From contig JAICLM010000049.1 of assembly GCA_025927435.1 (NCBI GenBank), positions 1-11,580 on the forward strand: a stretch of DNA of 11,580 nt, given 5' to 3'. The notes under the pieces were generated by a model. That model did no database searches, was not told where the DNA came from, and saw only the letters and a program-made list of their open reading frames with translations. Made by a program: the position numbers and the translations under genes. The DNA comes from Thermoleophilia bacterium (lineage in GTDB: Bacteria > Actinomycetota > Thermoleophilia > Gaiellales > Gaiellaceae). How positions within the stretch are numbered: position 1 is the first letter of the stretch; the number at the start of each line of letters is the position of its first letter. This document shows, piece after piece, positions 7,249 to 11,580 of the stretch.

Positions 7249-8619
7249 ATGCTCACCCTTGCGTCGAACCTCGGCGCGGCCCGCAGCCAGATGGCGTTCA
7301 CGCTGGGGTTCCACATCATCCTCGCGTCGCTGGGCGTGGCGCTGCCCGCGATGATGCTGATCGCGAACTACCGGGGCCTGCGCCGGGACGACCCGGACGC
7401 GTTGCTGCTCGCACGGCGCTGGTCGAAGGCCGTGGCGGTCACGTTCGCGGTCGGCGCGGTCACCGGGACGGTGCTCTCGTTCGAGTTCGGGCTCCTCTGG
7501 CCGGGGTTCACCGGCAGGTTCGGCTCGGTGTTCGGAGTGCTGTTCGCGATCGAGGGCATCTTCTTCTTCCTCGAGGCGATCTTCATCACCGTCTACATCT
7601 TCGGCTGGAAGTACCTGTCGCCGTGGGCCCACTTCTGGGCGGGGGTTCCGGTCGTGATCACGGGCCTGGGCGGGGCGTTCTCCGTCGTCGCCGTCAACTC
7701 GTGGATGAACCAGCCGCAGGGGTTCTCGCCCACCTCCGGCGCCGTCGCCTCGGTCGACCCGTGGAAGGTGATCTTCAATCCGGCAGTCCCGTACGAGGTG
7801 CCGCACATGATCCTGGCCGCGTATCTGGTGACGGGCTTCCTGCTCGCCGGGATCTACGCGACGGGGATGCTGCGCGGCCGGCGCGACCGGGTGCATCGGC
7901 TCGGCCTGCTGATCCCGCTGACCGTCGCGTGCATCGCCACGCCGATCCAGTTCGCGGTCGGCGACACGGCAGCCCGGGCCATCGCCCACGACCAGCCCAT
8001 CAAGTTCGCCGGCATGGAGTGCGTGCAGCAGACCTCGACGCACGTCACCGAATACATCTTCGGACGGTGCACGTCGAACGGGGTAGAAGGCGGGATCGGG
8101 ATCCCCGGCTTCGACTCGTTCCTCGTCGGGTGGAGCACGAGCACGCAGGTCACCGGGCTCGACAGCGTTCCGCCCGACGACCGCCCACCCGCCAACACCA
8201 TGCTGCACTGGGCATTCGACGCCATGGTCGGGATCTGCTCGGTTCTGATCCTGCTCGGGCTCTGGCTGGGGATCGGATGGTGGCGCAAGCGCGACTTTCC
8301 GCAATCGCGCTGGTTCCTGCGCGCGGTCGCGGTATCGGGCGTCGCGGCGGTGATCGCGCTCGAATGTGGCTGGATCGTGACGGAGGTGGGTCGCCAGCCG
8401 TGGATCGTCTACAACGTGATGCGTACCTCGGACGCCGTCACGCAGGCGAACGGCATCTGGATCACCTTCGGGCTGATCGTCGGGCTCTACGCCGCTCTCG
8501 GGGCGACCCTGATCATTTCTCTCCGCGCGATGTCGCGGCGCTGGCGGCAAGACGGCCGGGAACCGGACGACGTGCCGTACGGGCCCGAATCCGGGCCGAT
8601 TCCCGGGACGCCGACATGA
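7249..8619 (+). CDS. cydA: Cytochrome bd ubiquinol oxidase subunit I
   Basis: This 456-residue integral membrane protein is the haem-bearing subunit of cytochrome bd oxidase, which oxidises quinol and reduces oxygen to water. His22 in LGFHIIL should be the ligand of the high-spin haem. His186 in EVPHMIL should bind haem b558. Lys252 and Glu257 in QPIKFAGMEC match the quinol-site residues of the Q-loop. Glu102 and Glu109 in AIEGIFFFLEAI match the proton-channel glutamates. GRQPW at 381-385 is the subunit signature. About nine hydrophobic helices are visible. It is shorter than the E. coli protein (about 520 residues), and the stretch after the quinol site is compact, so it is of the short Q-loop type. 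The ribosome site before the ATG at 7249 is weak; translation probably depends on ndh, which ends six bases earlier. Its stop overlaps the cydB start in ATGA. The haem b558 methionine ligand is probably Met318 or Met326; I cannot decide which. Confidence 0.96.
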   Translation: MLTLASNLGAARSQMAFTLGFHIILASLGVALPAMMLIANYRGLRRDDPDALLLARRWSKAVAVTFAVGAVTGTVLSFEFGLLWPGFTGRFGSVFGVLFAIEGIFFFLEAIFITVYIFGWKYLSPWAHFWAGVPVVITGLGGAFSVVAVNSWMNQPQGFSPTSGAVASVDPWKVIFNPAVPYEVPHMILAAYLVTGFLLAGIYATGMLRGRRDRVHRLGLLIPLTVACIATPIQFAVGDTAARAIAHDQPIKFAGMECVQQTSTHVTEYIFGRCTSNGVEGGIGIPGFDSFLVGWSTSTQVTGLDSVPPDDRPPANTMLHWAFDAMVGICSVLILLGLWLGIGWWRKRDFPQSRWFLRAVAVSGVAAVIALECGWIVTEVGRQPWIVYNVMRTSDAVTQANGIWITFGLIVGLYAALGATLIISLRAMSRRWRQDGREPDDVPYGPESGPIPGTPT

Positions 8620-9671
8620 GCGAGGCCGATGCCGTCGCCGGCGTCCTCCTCGTCGGAGCGACGATGTACGCCGTCTTCGGTGGCGCGGACTTCGGCGCAG
8701 GGCTGTGGAGCCTGCTCGCGGGTGGGGGCGACAGCGGCCGGCGCCCTCGCGCATTGATCGACTGGGCGATCGGACCGGTCTGGGAGGCCAACCACGTATG
8801 GCTGATCTTCACGCTGGTCGTACTCTGGACCGGGTTCTCCACGGCTTTCGCGTCGATCTTCTCCACGCTGTTCATCCCGCTCAGCCTTGCGGCCCTCGGC
8901 ATCGTGCTGCGCGGGTCGGGGTTCGCCTTCCAGCACACTGCGCGGAGGGCGCGTGGGCGCGCGCTGGCCGTGCGGTTCTTCGGGCTCGCTTCCGTGCTGA
9001 CGCCCTTCTTCATGGGCACCGTGGTCGGGGCGATCGCAGGCGAGCGCGTGCCGGTCGGCAACGAGACCGGTGACCTGGTGACGAGCTGGCTCAACCCGTT
9101 GTCGCTCGTGCTCGGGGCGCTCTTCGTGGTTACCGGGGCGTACCTGTCCGCGGTGTTCCTCGTCAGCGAGGCCCGGCGCGCCGGGACGCCCGACCTCGAG
9201 CGGTACTTCGTGAAGCGCGCGCTCGGCGCCGCGCTCGCGGCCGGGACTCTCGCGGTCGCCGGGCTGATCGTGCTGCACCGGGACGCACGGTTCGTGTTCG
9301 ACAGCCTCGAGGGTGACGCCCTCCCGCTCGTGATCGTGTCGTTCGCGAGCGGGCTCGCCGTGCTCTTCCTGTTGCACCGTGGCATCCGGCGCGGCGCGCG
9401 CGTCCTCGCGGTGGTCGCCGTCGTCGCCGTGATCTGGGCGTGGGGGGTCGCGCAGCACCCGTACCTCCTCCCACAGGTGCTCACGATCGACGCGGCGGCG
9501 GCGCCGGGCAACACTCTCACGGCGGTGCTGATCGTCTTCGGGATCGCGCTCGTGGTGGTCGTGCCGGCGTTGGCGCTTCTGTTCACGCTCGTGCAGCGCA
9601 ACTTCGTCGAGGAGACCGAGCGGCCGGCGTACGAGGGGCGCACGGCCGGAATCGGGCCCTCAGGCGGCTGA
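8616..9671 (+). CDS. cydB: Cytochrome bd ubiquinol oxidase subunit II
   Basis: This 351-residue membrane protein is the second subunit of the bd oxidase. It pairs with CydA and helps form the oxygen or proton channel. FGGADFGAGLW at 21-31 is the N-terminal signature of the family, including Asp25. GPVWEANHVWLIF at 53-65 is the most conserved CydB motif. QHPYLLP at 280-286 is the conserved late motif. About eight to nine hydrophobic helices are present. The ATG at 8616 shares ATGA with the cydA stop and has no strong ribosome site of its own, so translation is probably coupled. No cydX-like micropeptide and no cydDC assembly transporter follow; the next gene is a DUF4239 membrane protein. The stop TGA is followed by C and then, two codons on in the same frame, by the TTG start of that gene. 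Confidence 0.95.
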   Translation: MSEADAVAGVLLVGATMYAVFGGADFGAGLWSLLAGGGDSGRRPRALIDWAIGPVWEANHVWLIFTLVVLWTGFSTAFASIFSTLFIPLSLAALGIVLRGSGFAFQHTARRARGRALAVRFFGLASVLTPFFMGTVVGAIAGERVPVGNETGDLVTSWLNPLSLVLGALFVVTGAYLSAVFLVSEARRAGTPDLERYFVKRALGAALAAGTLAVAGLIVLHRDARFVFDSLEGDALPLVIVSFASGLAVLFLLHRGIRRGARVLAVVAVVAVIWAWGVAQHPYLLPQVLTIDAAAAPGNTLTAVLIVFGIALVVVVPALALLFTLVQRNFVEETERPAYEGRTAGIGPSGG

Positions 9672-9674
9672 CCA

Positions 9675-10463
9675 TTGTTTTTCTCGCTCCAAAGCTGGGC
9701 TCTGGCGCTGATCATCTTCGCGGTCGTCGGAGCCGTGACCGCCGCGGGTTTGCTACTCGGCCGCCACATGCGGCAGCATCACGAGAAGTTGCGGGAGCCG
9801 TTCGGGGCCATGCAGGGCGCGTTGCTCGGCGTGGTCGGCCTGATTCTTGCGTTCGGCCTTTCCCTCGCCGTCGGCCGGTACGAGGATCGGCGGGCTGCGG
9901 TGATCGCGGACGCGAACGCGATCGGGACGACGTACCTCAGGGCCCAACTTCTGGCCGAGCCGGCCCGGGTACGCTCTCTCGCGCTGCTCCGTCGCTACAA
10001 CGACCTGGCCCTCCGCCTATCTCACGAGGTACCGAACAGTCCGGCGATGCAGCGGACAGCCGCCCAGGAAGATGTTCTGCAGCAGCGCCTCTGGGGCCTG
10101 GCCGGCCAGGCGCTCGACGCGGCGCCGGTCGCATCCGCGCCGCGGTTGTACGTGGACGCTCTGAACACGATGATCGATCAGCAGACTGTTCGCCTCTCGG
10201 GGCTCAACAATCGCGTACCGGGGTCGGTGCTCGTGCTCGAGGTCATTGGAGCGGCGATCGCGTTGGGCCTGCTTGCCCTCTATCTGTCGGTGCTCGGCCG
10301 TGGCCTGTGGCCGATGGTCTTCGCAACGGTCCTGGTGACGATGCTGCTGCTCGTGACCTTCGACCTCGACCGCCCGACGCGCGGCCTGATCACGGTCCCC
10401 GATACGCCGTACAGAGCGCTGCAAACGCAGATGAGGCTGCCTCCCGCCGCTCCGCGGCGCTAG
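9675..10463 (+). CDS. DUF4239 (bestrophin-like) membrane protein
   Basis: This 262-residue membrane protein resembles the DUF4239 group, whose function is not established. Two hydrophobic helices near residues 7-29 and 44-66 come first. A soluble region of about 115 residues follows, and two more helices lie near 184-206 and 211-229. The conserved parts are GRYEDRRAAVIADANAIGTT, just after helix two, with its run of charged residues, then the LRRYNDL segment, and DLDRPTRGLI after the last helix. The start is TTG at 9675, three bases after the cydB stop and in the same frame. AGGCGG at 9662-9667 is a modest ribosome site, and no ATG or GTG occurs before helix one. Its place directly behind cydAB suggests it is expressed with the oxidase, but a role in it is only a guess. 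It ends in TAG, sharing CTAG with the converging gene. Confidence 0.75.
   Translation: MFFSLQSWALALIIFAVVGAVTAAGLLLGRHMRQHHEKLREPFGAMQGALLGVVGLILAFGLSLAVGRYEDRRAAVIADANAIGTTYLRAQLLAEPARVRSLALLRRYNDLALRLSHEVPNSPAMQRTAAQEDVLQQRLWGLAGQALDAAPVASAPRLYVDALNTMIDQQTVRLSGLNNRVPGSVLVLEVIGAAIALGLLALYLSVLGRGLWPMVFATVLVTMLLLVTFDLDRPTRGLITVPDTPYRALQTQMRLPPAAPRR
10445..10459. terminator. GC-only hairpin at the convergent gene junction
   Basis: CGCCGC, a three-base TCC loop and GCGGCG form a perfect six-pair stem just before the two converging stop codons. There is no T-run on either side. High-GC bacteria often end transcripts at hairpins without T-runs, so it may act for one or both strands. It also lies in Ala/Pro/Arg-rich coding sequence, where such repeats arise by chance. 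Confidence 0.3.
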
Positions 10464-10660
10464 GTCGAGCGTATCGCCCGCCGCAGCGAGAGCCAGAGAG
10501 TGAGCGGAACGGCGAGTGGCAGGAGCCACCACGCGGCTATGCCCGCCGCCGCCAGCGCGGCGGTCACGGCTATCGCGGCCGCCACGAGTGCGGCAACGAC
10601 CCAGTCGTCGCCGATCACGAACCCCCACCAGAAGCGGCCGAACGCGGCAAGCCGGGTCAC
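10460..10660 (-). CDS. Small two-helix membrane protein
   Basis: This is a 66-residue protein of unknown function. A short N-terminal segment ends in FVIGDDW (residues 14-20), followed by a hydrophobic Ala/Val-rich helix near 21-42 and a second helix near 43-58 containing AWWLLPLAVPL. A basic tail, LRRAIRST, closes the protein. The GTG start at 10660 shares GTGA with the stop of the upstream FTR1-like gene. It has a full GGAGGT ribosome site six bases ahead, so it is very likely a real, coupled gene rather than a chance frame. By the positive-inside rule the basic tail, and perhaps the N-terminal basic residues, would face the cytoplasm. The coupling suggests a partner or small subunit for the upstream membrane protein. 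The gene ends in TAG inside the CTAG shared with the DUF4239 gene of the other strand. Confidence 0.7.
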   Translation of the reverse strand: MTRLAAFGRFWWGFVIGDDWVVAALVAAAIAVTAALAAAGIAAWWLLPLAVPLTLWLSLRRAIRST

Positions 10661-11418
10661 GTCTGCACCTCCGCAGTCCGGAGCTGGGTGCGCCGCTCAC
10701 GCCGAAGCACCCGCACGAGCGCGAACGAGAAGAGGAGCACGAAGCCGAGCACGCCGAGGAGCGCGGCGTCGGAGCCGGGCCAGTCCGCGCCGGCACCCTC
10801 GACCGACCAGAAGATCCCGAACGTCGTCAGCATCACGCCGACCGCGAACTTCATCGAGTTCTCCGGCACCCGGGCGAGCGGGGCACGGACGGCGATGCCG
10901 ACTCCTGCGACGAGTACGAGCGCTGCGACCGCGCCGGCGGCCGCGAGCGGGATCGAGCCCTGCGCGCTGCCGAACGTGAGGACGATGAACACGACCTCCA
11001 GCCCCTCGAGCAGCACTCCCTTGAAGGCGAGCGTGAACCCGTACCAGTCGACTCCCGCCCGCTCGAGGCGCGCCGCGCCCTGCGCGTCCGCGAGCTCCCG
11101 GGCGAAGATCGCGTCCTCGTCGTGGAGCGCCTTGTACCCACTCGCGCGCAGGATCGCCTTCCGCAGCCACTGCAAACCGAAGACGAGTAGGAGCGCGCCG
11201 ACGACGAGCCGGAGTCCCTGCAGCGGGATCACCGTGAGGGCCGGCCCGAGCACGATCACGACGACGGCGAGCACGAGCGTCGCGGCTCCGAGCCCCGCGA
11301 GCGAGGAGCGCCAGCCTCGCGCAAGGCCGGCCGCGAGGACGATCGTCAACGCCTCCACGAACTCGACACCGCTCGCGAGAAACGCAGACAGGACGAGAAA
11401 TGCGTCGCCGGTGCTCAT
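10657..11418 (-). CDS. Seven-helix membrane protein, FTR1/COG4280-like
   Basis: This 253-residue integral membrane protein has about seven helices (near residues 8-31, 36-60, 66-86, 128-149, 155-177, 186-206 and 217-237). Helix 1 contains VEFVEALTIVLA (Glu19, Glu22) and helix 4 contains LLEGLEVVFIVL (Glu138, Glu141). Both resemble the R-E-x-x-E helices of FTR1 iron permeases but lack the arginine. Helices 3 and 6 also match each other: LRLVVGALLLVFGLQW and MKFAVGVMLTTFGIFW. The protein therefore looks like a duplicated three-helix unit plus one extra helix. It may carry a metal cation, but the substrate is unknown; I recall similar proteins as uncharacterised membrane proteins (COG4280), a label I could not check. 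The ATG at 11418 overlaps the stop of the upstream gene in TGATG. The frame is open further upstream, but that part is hydrophilic shadow. Its own stop overlaps the start of the 66-residue protein. Confidence 0.72.
   Translation of the reverse strand: MSTGDAFLVLSAFLASGVEFVEALTIVLAAGLARGWRSSLAGLGAATLVLAVVVIVLGPALTVIPLQGLRLVVGALLLVFGLQWLRKAILRASGYKALHDEDAIFARELADAQGAARLERAGVDWYGFTLAFKGVLLEGLEVVFIVLTFGSAQGSIPLAAAGAVAALVLVAGVGIAVRAPLARVPENSMKFAVGVMLTTFGIFWSVEGAGADWPGSDAALLGVLGFVLLFSFALVRVLRRERRTQLRTAEVQT
10667..10672 (-). promoter_or_regulatory. Ribosome binding site of the 66-residue protein
   Basis: Read on the minus strand this is GGAGGT, six bases before the GTG at 10660. It lies inside the last codons of the FTR1-like gene. 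It is the strongest support that the small gene is translated. Confidence 0.75.
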
Positions 11419-11580
11419 CAGAGACCCCAGTGATCCCGAGGCTGAGGGTAGCCGGGCGTCTCGTCCGCGCTCGCGGCGGCGGTGGCGACGTCGGCCGGGT
11501 AGGTGCGCAGGCCCTTGAAGAGGAGCCACGAGCTCGCGCCGAGCGGGAGGATCATGACGACGAACGTCCACTGGAGGCCC
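11418..11580 (-). CDS. C-terminal end of a probable MFS transporter (partial)
   Basis: The last 53 codons of a gene enter from the right edge of the window on the minus strand and end in TGA at 11420-11418. The visible part has one hydrophobic helix (about residues 4-21 of the fragment, FVVMILPLGASSWLL), then a basic turn, then a tail with RTYPADVATAAAS and a Pro/Asp-rich end. That tail resembles the C-termini of some actinobacterial major facilitator transporters, as I recall them. The fragment alone cannot prove the family. Evidence that the frame is real: the stop overlaps the next start in TGATG, the composition is membrane-like, and the tail looks like protein rather than Arg-rich shadow sequence. 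The gene begins outside the window. Confidence 0.6.
   Translation of the reverse strand, partial: GLQWTFVVMILPLGASSWLLFKGLRTYPADVATAAASADETPGYPQPRDHWGL

Noticed and set aside
5803..8754. A 983-codon open frame on the minus strand
   Set aside because: It lies opposite the end of galM, all of ndh, all of cydA and the start of cydB, all clearly recognised. Its translation is Arg/Asp/Glu/His-rich with no domain. Long antisense frames are expected in GC-rich DNA.
9440..11518. A 692-codon open frame on the plus strand
   Set aside because: It runs across the end of cydB and the DUF4239 gene, and is antisense to the FTR1-like and small-protein genes. The composition is Arg/Ser/Pro-rich shadow sequence, while the genes it conflicts with have clear helices and start signals.
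11419..11571. Upstream extension of the FTR1-like frame
   Set aside because: The extra 51 residues are Arg/Pro-rich and hydrophilic and overlap the transporter fragment; the ATG at 11418 starts just before helix 1.
1..11580. tRNA, rRNA, CRISPR array, insertion sequence or attachment site
   Set aside because: I saw no cloverleaf, spaced repeats, terminal inverted repeats with a transposase, or direct-repeat borders. Coding sequence fills nearly the whole window.

Overview
The window is gene-dense, very GC-rich DNA with no gap above about 60 bases between genes. Codons end mostly in G or C, and starts are ATG, GTG or TTG behind purine-rich ribosome sites. Gene content and base composition fit a high-GC actinobacterium, possibly a Thermoleophilia-type soil lineage. 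That placement is inference; nothing in the window fixes the taxon.

Bases 55-10463 hold eight plus-strand genes packed like one operon. In order they are glucose-6-phosphate dehydrogenase (zwf), a GH15 glucoamylase/trehalase-like glucosidase, a GMC flavoprotein oxidoreductase with a cysteine cluster, an aldose 1-epimerase (galM-like), a type II NADH dehydrogenase (ndh), cytochrome bd oxidase subunits I and II (cydA, cydB), and a DUF4239-type membrane protein. Junctions are tight: a 22-base gap, a 59-base gap, a GTGA overlap, an 11-base overlap, a 6-base gap, an ATGA overlap and a 3-base gap.

Read as a pathway, the first part handles sugar. GH15 releases glucose, the mutarotase equilibrates its anomers, the GMC enzyme may oxidise a sugar or alcohol, and Zwf oxidises glucose 6-phosphate. 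The second part is a short, weakly energy-conserving respiratory chain, NADH to quinone (NDH-2) to oxygen (cytochrome bd). The two parts may form a sugar-oxidation and electron-disposal unit. The individual family calls are secure; the link between them is inference from gene order.

Bases 10460-11580 carry a minus-strand cluster that converges on the first. It contains the C-terminal end of a probable MFS transporter, a seven-helix membrane protein with two FTR1-like E-x-x-E motifs and an internal duplication, and a 66-residue two-helix membrane protein. All three are joined by overlapping stop and start codons. The two clusters meet tail to tail and share the palindrome CTAG, which supplies a TAG stop on each strand. 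No RNA genes, insertion sequences or CRISPR arrays were seen. The least described material is the FTR1-like protein with its small coupled partner, and the cysteine-containing GMC oxidoreductase placed beside a bd oxidase.
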